Of a stretch of 64,000 nucleotides of DNA, positions 30,288-42,372 are shown in pieces. The stretch's first letter is position 1. Every line of letters begins with the position of its first letter. The notes beneath the pieces are model-generated. The model did not search any database and was not told the origin of the DNA. It worked only from the letters and a program-made list of their open reading frames with translations. The translations under genes were made by a program, and so were the position numbers. Origin of the DNA: Turnera subulata (Eukaryota > Streptophyta > Magnoliopsida > Malpighiales > Passifloraceae). The stretch lies in the NCBI GenBank assembly GCA_028386065.3, contig JAKUCV010005648.1, positions 2,345-66,344 of the forward strand. Reading direction: 5' to 3'.

Positions 30288-31935
30288 TATGAGAACCCGA
30301 CCCAAAATTGCTTGGGTCTCCTCACCTTTCCCTTTACACCTTCTACTTAACCAACACCCACTATCTTTGGAGTCGCCACCCAAATTTTATTATGGAACAA
30401 AATTCGGGAAAACCCCACTCTTGAATCACAATGACTCCATTCAAAGCAAGTAGTTAACGAACCAAAGACAAGGGGCCCTGGGTTCATCATGGATGGGAAG
30501 GTGTTAGGCACCCATCCACATTGGGGCGAAACTTTGTATGATTGGAGAATGCTTGTATGCCTTGTGTAAGTGTGTATAGTGTGGAAACAAATCACTAAAT
30601 AACAAAATTGAAACAGAAAGGAAAATAAAAATATTTTGGCTCGAGTCTCCACCACTAGAGATCACCTACGTACCCCGACGACCGGGGTCAAAGCCCATGT
30701 AGTTCTTGTTCATGGCATCACAACACTCACATCATTAATACCATCATCAAATCCTCAACAAATAACAAACACAAAAGGGATTTAGTGCTACCTCTTGTAG
30801 CCCTCCTCTAGCTCCTTGGTTTGGGTTGAATTGTGCAACCACTTTCTTCCAACTCCTTAGCTCAATTTTTGATTCCCTCTTGGTCTACCCTTGCTACCTC
30901 CTTGTTGATGCTACTCACAAAATTCTTTCAGAGTTTCTGCCTATAAAAATATTTCTAGGCTTAGAGAGATAGAGTTTCTCCAAGCAACAAAGCTTGTAGG
31001 GGTGTGTGTGTAATGAGAGACTGATCCTTAAAATGTGAATAAGAGGCCTTATTTATAGTGTTCTAGGAAGTATAGGGGTGTGGACCTACTTAATGACCAA
31101 GGTCTTAGCAAAAAATCTGGGCAAAAACCGTGTAGAATCAAATTAGGGTTGAAATCGGAGGAAATCGGGCAATCTGGGCACCCATGACCCCCAAGCCCGA
31201 CGGTCTGCTAGATGGCCGCCAAGCCCGGCGGTCATCAGTGGATGGCTGCCCAGACCTGGTGGTCATCCCGCCATGGCCGCCCGGCTCCCCTGTGCCCACT
31301 CGTTCTTTCCTTTTTTGCTCCCGGTTTCTCCTAATTCCTCCCTGATTTGATTCCACCCCCTAATCAACCCAGAATCACCTCTTTTCTGAATTGCTACTCG
31401 TCCCAGTCATCTCCTAATTGATTGACACACATTAAATCCCCATTTTATGCATAAATCGTATGAAAACATATTTCTCATTAAAAGATGATTTAACTCTGAT
31501 TTTTCACGAAAATCAGATCTATAATTAGTCGTGCAAGTAATGTGTTTATGGGCTGATTAACTCTTGAAAGTCCACATTCCACTAACTTAGGCCCTCTAAT
31601 TTATTCTTAATCCAAAAATAAATCATTATTCTTAATCCAAAAATAAATCATCTCAATGTAATTGGGTAAAAACAAACAAGAAAGCCCAAATAAATGATAA
31701 GACAAATATTTTGATGAATTAGGCTTTAACATATTTTTATCCTAAGATTAAATCATCTCATTAATCCTAAGGTTCAAATACATAAATTCTTAATTCATTA
31801 AATATGTGCATTCTACTAAAATAGACTCTAAATGTGCCTTAGCCAAAGACCGAATCATCTCATCAATCTTATGTTTCGAACACACTCAAAATCTAAGTTA
31901 GGAGAATATTCGTGGGTCAAATTTGGGTATTCATA
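30288..31935 (-). mobile_element. LTR-like insertion in integrase ORF (probable solo LTR)
   Basis: The left flank CTACC (30283-30287) is repeated on the right (31936-31940). Joining the two flanks restores the conserved integrase text SKAY-RVYNRR. The insert ends are TATGAGAACCC and, read inward from the right, TATGAATACCC, so the exact boundary may be two bases further in (TG...CA). A TATA-like CTATAAATAAGG on the minus strand near 31060 suggests the LTR reads leftward. The segment GGTGTTAGGCACCCAT (30500-30515) is typical of plant gypsy LTRs. No coding sequence is supported. Confidence 0.65.
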
Positions 31936-32355
31936 CTACCGAGTGTATAATAGGAGGTCATTGTTGGTGGAAGAATCTATACATGTTGTCTTTGATGAAT
32001 TTGTTGCTACTAACAATTCTGAATATGTCGTAGAAGTGGATAGTCAAAATCCACAACCACAGAGTACAAACTGTTCAGGAAACAGAAAAATAGGAAGACA
32101 ACAGGACCGAAAGTTCAAATCCATCTAATGAAACAAATGCACTTGAGCAAGAACTCCCTTCCAGTGAAGTGCAACCACATTTGTCATCGAAGGTGCCAAA
32201 AGGTCTTTCAACAGACACCATCATAAGAGATCCAACGAGAGGAGTATCAACTCGCTCATCAATCCACGATATTTACTCACATCAGGCATTTCTCTCATAA
32301 ATAGAGCCAAAGAATGTTGCTGTTGCCATATAAATGAAGAAGATTCGATTATGGT
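31936..32355 (+). pseudogene. Integrase C-terminal and linker of SIRE-like element
   Basis: Starts with YRVYNRRSLLVEESIHVVFDEF, the conserved end of copia integrase. A low-conservation linker rich in Ser/Glu/Asn follows, then RDPTRGVSTRSSIHDIYSHQ, which corresponds to the stretch before RT in SIRE elements. Stops and at least one frameshift occur. Confidence 0.8.
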
Positions 32356-33103
32356 ATGCACGAAGAGCTAAACCAATTTGAGAGAAGTGACGTTTGGAAA
32401 TTGGTAGAAAGACCAAGTGATCATCCCGTAACTGGCACAAAGTGGGTGTTTAGAAACAAGCTGGATGAAGCTGGAAACGTTACAAGAAACAAAGTCAGAC
32501 TTGTTGCTCAAGGATACAACAAGTATACAACCAAGAAGAAGAAATTGACTTTGATGATATTTTTGCTCCCGCGGCAAGACTTGAATCAATTCGAATGCTT
32601 TTAGCATTTGCTTCTCACAAGGGATTCAAGCTCTACCAAATGGATGTGAAAAGTGCCTTCCTAAATGGATTCATTATAGAGGAAGTGTATGTTGAACAAC
32701 CTCCCGGATTTGAGAGCTTTGAACATCCCGACCATGTGTTCAAATTGAAGAAAGCACTCTATGGTTTGAAACAAGCACCAAGGGCTTGGTATGACAAGTT
32801 AAGTACATTCCTAATTACACAAGGCTTTACTAGAGGAAAAGTTGAGTCTACTCTTTTTGTGAAGCATTATAAAAGTGACTTAAACATTGTCCAAATCTAT
32901 ATGGATGACATACTATTTGGTGCTACTAATGACTCTTTGTGCAAAGAATTTGAAAAGCTGATGCATAGTGAATTCGAGATGAGCATGATGGGAGAATTAA
33001 CATTCTTTCTCGGAATGCAAGTCAAGCAACAAAGAAATGGAATATTTGTAAGTCAAAGCAAAGTACACCAAGGAGTTACTGAAACGATTTGGCATGGATG
33101 GTT
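32356..33103 (+). pseudogene. Reverse transcriptase of SIRE-like element (N part)
   Basis: The RT begins with LNQFERSDVWKLVERP and GTKWVFRNKLDEAGNVTRNK. A frameshift near 32525 follows, and a second frame carries YQMDVKSAFLNGFIIEEVYV, FKLKKALYGLKQAPRAWYDK and the catalytic box QIYMDDILFG (the YMDD-type motif). FFLGMQVKQ follows. A final frameshift near 33060 precedes the Athila-like insertion at 33104. The continuation is at 46852. The enzyme would copy element RNA into DNA. Confidence 0.93.
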
Positions 33104-34350
33104 AATGAGCATGAAATTACACTACTTTAACAGGATGCATTGTACTCTTTTGGCCAAGCAATTAGCATCAATTCATGCATTTACATACGAAATCACTTGC
33201 TTCTGCAACAAATCCTACTTTACTTGCTGTTATTTTCCTCCAGGTGCATTTAGGTCCTTTTTGGAGAAGATTTTGACGATTTTGGCCCAAAACTCAACGG
33301 GGCGTTGGTGACTGCCCAATTCCAGTTCATTCTGTACTAGCGACAGCGTCTAGATCCATCCTGACAGCGCGTGCTGCGTCAAAATCCCAATTTTATAATC
33401 AATTTGGAGCTTGCGTCAAGTTTAAGGAGTTTTTATTTGTGATCACGTGGACACTCCTTGGAAGGAAAAAAGAGTTTGCTGATAGGTTTTGAGAAGAAAA
33501 AATATTGACCAAGGCTTAGGGTGTTGTTAGAAATTTACTTCTCTATAGATACAAAAGAATAAAATCCTAGTGAAGACTTGTTTGTGCCATTTACTATACT
33601 TTCTCTTCTCCAGCAAAAATTCATCTTTCAGAGCAGAAGAAGATGGAGAATTTCGGCAAGGAGCAAAGTGAAGAATTTTTGGTTTTTATTTAGCAGCATG
33701 TCGACAACTATCTCCATTGTTGTTTTTAGTTTCTTCATGAACTGATCTTTTATATCTAAGTTTATGGGATGTAGCTACAGCTTTATGTTTGAGTAATAAT
33801 TCATGTTTGGTTTTTTTTTTCTTTGATGCCTTGATTTGCGTATGGAGAACTTAATAGTGCATGCGGCTTGATCACCCTCTTGTACACCTTAGACAACTTA
33901 GCGAAGGACTGAACAGGAGAAGCTTTGAAATCTGATCGTTCCATATACAACCTCTACCTTACTGATTGTCGAAAAAGATTTTTAGAGTAGTCGAGGATTC
34001 AGGACCTAGTACAGCACCTACTGCACCCTAAGACAGGCAACACTGGCGAACAACAGGTTGTTTGGGACTAGGGTAGTTTTATAATATCAGTGAACAGCTG
34101 GTTGTAGAAGATAGAGGCTAGGTAGCCCTACAAGGTAGACGAGTGAAGTTGCCAAATTTTGAAGTTACCTAGGTACCCTTATTACTGCGACTTTTCACTA
34201 ATCGATTCTGTGTTCTTTACTTTCTGTTATTTATTTTATTATCTTAGTTTATCATCACCTCAATATCGATTTTATTTACTTTATTGCTATTTAGTCTAAT
34301 CGTTTTAAATCCTAAGGACAACGTTGTTTGCAGGTCGTTTTACGCGAACA
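33104..34350 (+). repeat. 5' LTR of Athila-like element
   Basis: Opens TAATGAGCATGAAATTACAC (TGATGAGC in the 3' copy) and ends TTTTACGCGAACA. It contains a weakened TATA (TATAGATA, 33544-33551). It lacks two segments seen in the 3' LTR: one of ~45 bp with TAGCACGTGCTGTAATGAAC, and one of ~50 bp with CAGCACGCTGTAG near the end. Confidence 0.92.
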
Positions 34351-34356
34351 AGTTTT

Positions 34357-34374
34357 TGGCGTCGTTGCCCGAGA
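34357..34374 (+). other. Primer-binding site of Athila-like element
   Basis: TGGCGTCGTTGCCCGAGA lies six bases after the 5' LTR and closely matches the tRNA-Asp-type primer-binding site usual in Athila/Tat gypsy elements. Confidence 0.88.
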
Positions 34375-34479
34375 CTGCGGTAAATAATACTACTTAGTGT
34401 TTTTGATTGATTAGGCTCTATTTGTTTTATGATATCTTTGTTTTCTTGTGGCAGATTACTGTAGTGTCTCGAGTAGTGT

Positions 34480-35746
34480 ATGCAAATCAGGAGTAAAAAA
34501 CCTGATCTTGTACACATCCCTGGCATTGAAAGCGCTGCAAGGGCGAGCCGCAGGCAAGCAAGGCAATAGAAAGCAGCAGAGACTGCCGAGACAGCAACCA
34601 TGGCTAATAACAGCAGCAACAACAACCTCCCACCCGGCCACGACAACCAAGCTAGGGATGCTGACGATATTCTTATCCCTCCTGTGGTCGTGGACCCCCT
34701 TAATGTGGACCTGTGATCATCCCTCCAAGCCCTGTAAATCAACAACGGCAGCATCAGCACGCTATTGCTAATGACTTTATCGATCTTTCTGCCAATATTC
34801 CAAATCTGCATATGAATCAGCTCATGCGACCCCGACATACAGCACCCCATGGAGCCATCACATTCCCCGACAATGATAACCCTTTTGAGCTCAGAACCAA
34901 TTTTGGTTCAGATGGTGCAAAATAAGCAGTTTGGCGGTACGGCGGTGGAAGACCCCAACCAGCACTTGGATGATTTTCTAGATATCTGCGCCACCACCAG
35001 GGTTCAGGGTTGTTCTGAGGATGCTAAGAAGCTCCACTTGTTCAAATTTTCACTTAGAGATGGAGCCAAAACATGGCTGAAGACTATGCCAGCGGGTAGC
35101 ATCACCACCTAGGCTCAAATGGAGGAAGCTTTCCTGACACTAAGATGGATGAGCTTCGAGGAGAAATCTGCAACTTCAAGCAAAAATATGAAGAAACTAT
35201 GATGGAGGCAAGGGAAAGATTTCAGGATTTGATCCAGCGCTGCCCTGCTCATATGGTGTACCCACCAGTGCTGCTGGGAATCTTCTACCGAGCTATGTTA
35301 TTGGAGGATAGGCGTACCCTTATTGCTGCTGCTGGAAGGAAGTTCAAGGAAGCGACGTATGTGGATGCCAAGAGGATTATGCAAAACTTAGAGGATGAAG
35401 ATGAGCCGCGCGCAACACCAAGAGTGTACATCATGTCGATAAGACTACTAATCTTGAAGCTCAAATAGCAGCTCTCACCAAGCACTTCAAGGATTTTACT
35501 GCAAAGATGGTACAACCAGTGGCTCATGTTCAACCGGTTATTTCTAACAGTGTTTGTGAAATATGTAGTGGCCCTCACTCCTTTCTTGACTGCCCGGAGA
35601 ACAATTCAGAGGAAGCCAACTTCATTGACCGCCATCCCAATCCACCCTACAATAACTACAATCAAGGGTATAACCAGGGATGGCGCTCGAACCCGAATCC
35701 AAACTACCAGCAACAGCGGGACCGTAAGAAGGATCCTCTGAGATGA
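34480..35746 (+). pseudogene. gag of Athila-like element
   Basis: Starts MQIRSKKPDLVHIPGIESAA, the conserved Athila Gag N-terminus. After stops and frameshifts come PHGAITFPDNDNPFELR, the Retrotrans_gag region (NQHLDDFLDICATTRVQG, FSLRDGAKTWLKTMPAGSIT, ARERFQDLIQRCPAHM) and a zinc knuckle CEICSGPHSFLDC (35555-35593, CX2CX3HX4C), the spacing typical for Athila. At least three frame changes are needed to read it through. It would form the capsid and package RNA. Confidence 0.85.
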
Positions 35747-36980
35747 TGGGCATGATGAAGCAGCTGATGGAGAGTGTGGGTAAGATTTACAAAGAGGTGA
35801 CTATACTTAAGGCCCACAACAAGATACTGGAGAACCACGTTGCAGCAGCAGCAACCAAAAGGCAGGCTGCCGGGACAAGCAGAGGCAAATCCAAAGGAAC
35901 AGTGTAATTCAGTGACATTGAGGAGTTCGAAGGAGCTTCCAGATCCTGTTCCTAAGTCGGCGCAGGTGACAACACCCAATTCTGAGAAGAAACAGGAAGC
36001 AGCGGCTGAACCAGTGACACAGCCGGAGGCTGCACTAAAGAAAAAGCCACTGCCAGTACCCTACCAGCCACCACTAGCATACCCGTAGGTTTATAGGAAG
36101 AGCAAGCTTGAGGATCAGTACAAGAAGTTTGTGGATATACTTAGTGGACTCCGATTGGAAATTTTATTCACCATTGTTCTGGATTAGATGCCCACATATG
36201 CAAAATTTCTGAAGGAAATCCTCGCCAACAAGCATACGGTGGAGAAGCAAACGATGGCTTTGACAACAAACTGAAGTGCCGTGTTGCAACACCAAATTCA
36301 CACCCCTAAGCTGGGTGACCCAGGGAGTATTTCCATTCCTTGTGAAATCGATACTCAGAACTTTAACAGAGCTTTATGTGATCATCAGTACTAGCTTTGT
36401 GGAGCTAGTGTGAGTTTGATGCCCTTGTTAGTAGCACAGCAGCTGGACTTTGGAGAAACTAAACCTACATGCATAGTACTACAGCTTGCTGACCGCTTAG
36501 TTAAGTACCCCGTTGGAGTTTTGGAAGATGTTCCAGTGAAGATGGGGAAGTTCTATATCCCTGTGACTTCGTCATCATAGATATAAAGCTTGATGACCAA
36601 ACTCCAATCATCCTTAGGAGACCCTTTCTAGCCACCGCAGGCGCACTGTTGGATGCCAGAGATGGGAGTGTCACACTTAGAGTGGGGGAGGAGACAGTTG
36701 AGTTTAATGTCCAGAAGGCCTTGAAGTCTGGAATCCCCACTAATACCTGCTATATGGTTCGAATTTTAGATGATGATTTGGAGGATATTATAGCCGTGAC
36801 AGCACCTGCTGTAAATTCTGCTGACGCACTATTGACATGTTTGGTCAATAGTGCAGTACCTGATGATGACGATCCTGTTGTGGGGGAGGTGGGATACCAT
36901 TTATCTGCCATTCCTATTATCCATCCCTCACAGCAAGCATTTGAAGTGCTCCAGCATGCTGCTATTGTAGACAGACCAGC
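35747..36980 (+). pseudogene. Gag-Pol linker and aspartic protease of Athila-like element
   Basis: A Gln/Pro/Lys-rich linker (about 35840-36090) leads into DQYKKFVDILSGL, PKLGDPGSISIPCEID and the protease core CGASVSLMPLLVAQQLDFG. The catalytic Asp before the Gly-Ala-Ser is not seen in this frame, where a stop and Cys stand nearby. LQLADRLVKYPVGVLEDV and, in another frame, LRRPFLATAGALLDA follow. The text matches retropepsins of Athila elements; it is inactive. Confidence 0.8.
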
Positions 36981-37010
36981 AGTGGACGTGGTTAAGTAGT
37001 CGCACCAGCA

Positions 37011-37908
37011 GTGGAATTGAAATCACTTCCACCCCATGTCAGGTATGATTTTGTTGGTCCTAATAATTCTTTTCCTATTATTATTAGTGTCGATCTTTCT
37101 GCAAGAGAGCGAGATGCCTTGTTGAATGTATTCAAGCAGCACTGTGCTGCTATTGGGTGCACAATTGATGATATTAAGGGGATCAGACCCTCTCTATACA
37201 TGCATCCTATCCCACTGGAGGAAGGATGCAAACCCACGGTTGAGCACCGAAAATGGCTCAACGAGAATATGAAGGAGGTGGTCAAGAAGGAGATCCTAAA
37301 ACTTCTTCACGCTGGCATCATCTATCCCTTCTCGGACAGTCCATGGGTAAGACCTGTGCATGTGGTGCCCAAAAAGGGAGGGATGACAGTGGCCCGCAAT
37401 GAAAACAATGAGTTGATTCCTAGCCGCACTGTCACGGGGTGGTGCATGTGTATTGACTACCGTAAACTTAACAGCGCCACCCGGAAGGACCTCTTCCCCC
37501 TTCCTTTTATTGATCAGATGCGTGAGTGCCTTGCCAAGCACACACATTTTTGTTATTTGGATGGGTACTCAGGCTTCTTTCAGATTCCCATCCATCCTCA
37601 TGACTAGGAGAAGACTGCCTTCACTTGCCCCTATGGTACGTTTGCATACCGGCGCATGTCGTTCAGCTTGTGTAATGCGCCGGCTACTTTTCTGTGTTGC
37701 ATGATGAGTATATTTTCTAATTTGATTGAGCACATCATGGAAGTTTTTATGGATGATTTTTTTATCTATGGTGTTTCTTTTGATGATTGATTGAGAAATC
37801 TAACCAAAGTACTGCGCCACTGTAAAGAGACACACTTAGTGCTTAAATGGGGGAAGTATCACTTCATGGTAAGAGAAGGTAGTGTACTAGGACATTTAGT
37901 CTCAGCAC
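37011..37908 (+). pseudogene. Reverse transcriptase of Athila-like element
   Basis: MELKSLPPHVRYDFVGPNN begins the conserved pre-RT segment. RT motifs follow in order: EVVKKEILKLLHAGIIYPFS, WVRPVHVVPKKGGMTV, WCMCIDYRKLNSATRKD, FCYLDGYSGFFQIPIHP, a stop at 37605, KTAFTCPYGTFAYRRMSFSL, and the catalytic box VFMDDFFIYG (a YVDD-type motif). A stop precedes LRNLTKVLRHCKETHLVL, and GHLVSARG follows. Only nonsense changes and no large gaps are seen, so the degradation is mild. Confidence 0.92.
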
Positions 37909-39015
37909 GTGGAGGTGGATAAGGCAAAAATCGAACTAATTGAAAAATCGCCTATACCCACCACTATTAAAGTTGTTCGTTGTTTTCTTGGCCGTGCTGG
38001 TTCCTATCGACGTTTTACTATGGATTTTTCAAAGATTGCAAAGCCTTTGACAAATCTCCTTAATAAAGATGTCGATTTTGTATTTGATCAGTCTTGTTTA
38101 GATGCTTTTCGTAGGTTAAAGCAGGCGCTGGTGACTGCACCGATCATGCAACCCCCTCATTGGACACTGCCATTCGAGATTATGACTGATGTCGGCGATC
38201 ATGCAGTGGGTGCTATGTTGGGACAGAGGAAAGATGGCAAATTCCGTGTCATATATTATTCCAACCGCATAATGGATGATGCCCAACACAACTACGCCAC
38301 CACCGAGAAGGAGCTGCTAGTAGTGGTGTTTGCCATTGACAAATTCTGGTCTTATCTTCTTGGGTCAAAGGTGATTGTCCATACAGATCATGCTTCCTTG
38401 AGATACTTATTGACCAAGAAGGAAGCCAAGCCCTGCCTTAATCGCTGGATTCTTCTCCTACAGGAATTCGACTTGGAGATAGTAGATAAGAATGGGACCG
38501 AAAATGTTATGGAAGATCACCTCTCTCGAATTGTCCTAAATCGAGATTATTCACCACTGGATGCACCAAATATCAATGATCAGCTGCCTGATGAGCATTT
38601 AGTTGCAGGAGTGCACACTGTCTGGGCGACCAGGGACGCTGCCGATGTTTTCCAGCGAGATTATCCATGGTATGCACCCTATGTGAATTATATTGTATAT
38701 GGAGTGTTTCCTCCTGATATCAACTACAACCAAAAGAAGAAATTCTTGTCTGATATCAAGCGCTACTACTATGATGAGCCCGACTTGTTCAAACGATGTG
38801 GAGATGGCCTTGTCCGTAAGTGCCTTCCTAATGAGTCACACAAAACTCTCATTGCTAGTTGCCACCAAACCCCATATGGCGGCCATTATGGAGCTCAGAA
38901 GATAGCCATCAAAGTTCTATACTCTGGTTTCTTTTGGCCTACTATTTTGAAGGATGCAAGAGAGTTTGTGCAATCCTGTGACCGCTGCCAGCGAACTGGT
39001 AATGTATCCCAGTGA
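37909..39015 (+). pseudogene. RNase H and integrase zinc domain of Athila-like element
   Basis: An open stretch of 368 codons holds RT connection text ([20 protein letters not shown]), RNase H ([51 protein letters not shown], with Asp, Glu and Asp catalytic positions present), and the H2C2 integrase zinc finger ([10 protein letters not shown]...[11 protein letters not shown]). It ends in TGA at 39013. RNase H removes the RNA template. The next frame carries the integrase core. Confidence 0.92.
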
Positions 39016-39968
39016 CATGGAGGCCCGCAGCAGGGGCTGCTATTCGTGGAGCCATTTAATGTGTGGGGGATTGACTTCATGGGTCCTTTTCCCTCTTCCC
39101 ATTCGCACCAATACATCCTGGTGGCTGTTGAATATGTGACTAAGTGGGTAGAAGTCATAGCCTCTCCAACTAATGATGGCCCAGTGGTCGCTAGGTTCCT
39201 CAAGAAGAATATATTCACTCGGTTTGGAGTTCCACGAATTAACATCAGTGATGGAGGATCACACTTCTACAATCAGCTTTTTGCCATGTTGTTGAAGCAC
39301 TATAGGGTAACACATTATGTTGCAACACCCTATCACCCTCAAACCAGTGGCCAAGTTGAGGTTTCTAATAGGGAGAACAAGCGTATCCTGGAGAAGACAG
39401 TAAGCACCACCCGCAAGGATTGGTCCATGAAGCTGCATGACACGTTGTGGGCATATAAGACGGCCTACAAGACCCCTATTGGCACAACCCCTTACAAATT
39501 GGTGTATGAGAAATCCTATCACTTACTAGTGGAGTTGGAGCATAGAGCATACTGGGCAATCAAGACCCTCAACTTTGACGACAAGGCAGCAGGCGCTGCC
39601 AGGCAGCTCCAACTCAATGAGACTGAAGAAATTCGCCTTGAGGCCTATGAGAACAATAAAATTTACAAGGAAAGGTCTAAGAGGTGACATGATAGCAACT
39701 CAGGAGGCAATTCAAGGAGGGTGAACAGGTGCTGTTGTTCAATTCTCTGCTGATCAATTCTCTGCTGAAGCTGATTCTAGGAAAGCTTCACTCACGCTGG
39801 ACAGGACCATACATGGTAGTGAAAGTTTTTCCACATGGTGCTGTTGAAATCCACAAGGGAGATCATCCCCCTTTCAATGTCAACCACCAGCAGCTCAAGA
39901 GTTATTTTCCCACTGCTCCAGTTGATGAGCCGATTATTGCTTCACTAGCAGCGCCCACTGCTGAGTGA
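39016..39968 (+). pseudogene. Integrase core and C-terminus of Athila-like element
   Basis: The rve core is open over 39046-39687, with the catalytic triad in WGIDFMGPF (Asp), NISDGGSHF (Asp) and [19 protein letters not shown] (Glu). A stop at 39685 is followed by the C-terminal KLHSRWTGPYMVVKVFPHGA and NHQQLKSYF, ending TGA at 39966. No chromodomain is visible, as expected for the Athila/Tat branch. The core triad is intact although the protein is split. Confidence 0.92.
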
Positions 39969-40641
39969 CCAGCTTTGTGTCCAGCTACAAGACGTAGAAG
40001 AAGCGCTGCTCGGGAGACAGCCCGGGGGTAAATTTTAAATTTTTCATACATCCCATTATTTTGTTTTGTTTTTCTTTTTCTGCCATAAAAAGTAGAAAAT
40101 CCAGAAAAATACCATAAAAACGAGGGCATGAAAACATGCAGCATGCACTGTCGGCACATCGACATCACATCTAGAGAAGCGCACTAAACTCCTCTTTTAT
40201 TTTCTGCTCCATGCATGTCTTGTTGTATGCATCATACGCTTTGTGTGCTAAATGTCCAACATGTCCCTGCATCTATGCATTCTACATATCACGAACGTTC
40301 GCGCCAAAATATATGTTTTGGGGACCACGGCAAGTTATCACCAGCAGGCACAGTTCCGGCACCAGTGACGCCTTGGGCAGAAATTTTGGAAGGCATAAAT
40401 CTGGGGGCACTACTATTTGACGGTTGGTTTTCTCCCCATTATCTCCATCCACCTTCCCCTAAATTTCTCCACTTCCCCAAAACACACAACCACTCCATGC
40501 CTTCTTCTTTTTCCCTTTTCCCGAATCGACCCTCTCCCTCTCCACACAACATTAAAACCCCACCCTCTCTCTTTCCTCCCAACCGCATTATACAACCCTT
40601 CCAAAATCTCTACGTCCCTAAAATCACACAACACCTCCACC

Positions 40642-42372
40642 ATGGCCGACACCTCTACCACACCCACCACCGCTGCCACTTCCAGCAACACCATCATAGA
40701 GCCTTTTCCGACACCCCCAACATCTCCCCAATCATCCCCTACCCCCTCTATCACTATTGCTGCAGCAACTACCACCGCCGCTGCAGCACCCACCACGACC
40801 CCCGCGGTCCAACAAACACCACCACCCTTGCCTCCTGTCCCAACACCCACCAATCCGCAACAACCCACCCCGACCCCAGCCACTGTCGCGACACCGACAC
40901 CGCCACCTGCCCCAACCTCCCAAACCACCACCGACACCCCCATCTCCACTACCCTCTTTACCATACCCCAAGACCGCTCACCCCCACCCTTCACCAATGC
41001 GATACCAACCTCTCCCACCCTTTCAACCTCATCCTCCACTGACCGGGATCAAACCCCACCGCTGAAGTCTCGCTCGCAACCCAAGGAGGACGACGAAATG
41101 GTGGATTTGACCACGACTATCACGCCCCCCGACGCGCCACTCTCATCTGCTCGCTCCACCGCCTCACGCCGGAGCAACCGCAGTGCTACGCAGCAGGCGT
41201 CGTTGGCTAGCCATGCTGCCGCAACCAAGACAAAGAGGGAGGGCAAGCTCACTCCCACCACTTTACTACCACCAGCCAAGCACCGACAGCGCAAATGCAC
41301 CCTCGCTTCAAGTCGTAGTGCCCGACGTCATGTGACAGCGGGCGCTGGTGATGACATTAACGGCACCGCGGACGTTGTGCCCCTGCCCCCTGTGGAGATC
41401 TGATTTGTAAGCAATGCTCATTATGAGCAGCACGCGCTGCAGCCGTCCAAGGAGATCCTCAATTCCCTATTTTTCGATAAGTATACCCATGGCCCCTACC
41501 GTTTTTCTCCTTTGATTGAAGAATTAATTGATGCTGATTGTTGGAGTAAGTTTAGGGATATGATTGAGTATAGTTATCCGGAGCTCACCAGGGAGTTTTA
41601 TGGGAGCTTTAAGCTCATTGAGGGTGACAGCGATGCTGGGGAGGTGGACCAGATCTCTTTCCGGTTAGCCAACAGCCCGCACTACTTGACACTATCTGAG
41701 CTTAATGGGATTTTTGGTTTCCCTGATGACGGATTGCGTGCCCCTCCAGAGGAGTATGATGCCAACACGGTTTGGGGGCGTTTTTCTTCTGATGGGCTGA
41801 AGTATTCGCCCTCCAGCTCCCATGCCACTACTTTGAAGGACCTCATGCTGCGGTATGTCCATAATGTGCTTACCAGGACGATCTTCTACCGCAAGAGCAG
41901 CAAGACAGTGGTCGCTGCCAATGAGCATTTCTTCCTTTGGTGTTTTGCAAACCGGCTCCCCATCAACACTGACAGCTTCTTATTTGCCCGGTTTGACCAT
42001 CACCTCTCCACTGCTTATTTGGGATGCGCTGGGTTTATCATAGGGTTGGCTAAGCATTATGGGGTTGATTTGACGAGGTACAAGTACATCACGGAGATCA
42101 TTACCTGCTGCCAAACCGAGGCAATGAACTTCCTTGGCCTCTTCCCCACTGATGAGCCATAGCCAGATCCTATTGCTCCTGGGTCCTCTGCTGCAGTGCC
42201 TCCTGCCGCTCCTGCCACCGCACCAGCAGTCACTACCGCAGACCTGGTGACACTGCAGCGCTACTTTGAAGCTAGATTCCAGACGCTGTAGTTCGCTCAA
42301 GAGGAGCAATGCCGCCAGCTCTACAACGTCCTATTGGGTATTCAGGACAGGCTGCCAAAGGAGGACTCGTGA
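40642..42372 (+). pseudogene. Env-like ORF of Athila-like element
   Basis: One frame of 576 codons starts ATGGCCGACACC and is interrupted only by TGA (41401), TAG (42160) and TAG (42289), ending TGA at 42370. The first ~180 residues are Thr/Pro/Ala-rich and probably disordered. Next comes a basic stretch (STASRRSNRSATQQ, PPAKHRQRKC). The central part matches the 'putative plant transposon protein' domain of Athila env-like ORFs: SKFRDMIEYSYPELTREFYG, YLTLSELNGIFGFPDDG, FLWCFANRLPINTDSFLFA. The C-terminal ~70 residues are Ala/Pro-rich with a short helical end. I see no signal peptide or membrane segment, so envelope function is not supported by the sequence. The role in the element is unknown. 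Confidence 0.8.

Noticed and set aside
30347..30655. 102-codon minus-strand ORF in the integrase insert
   Set aside because: The DNA text is typical of a non-coding gypsy LTR, and the protein has no domain.
40413..41039. 208-codon Gly/Val-rich minus-strand ORF
   Set aside because: It is the shadow of the Pro/Thr/Ala-rich start of the Athila env-like frame on the other strand.
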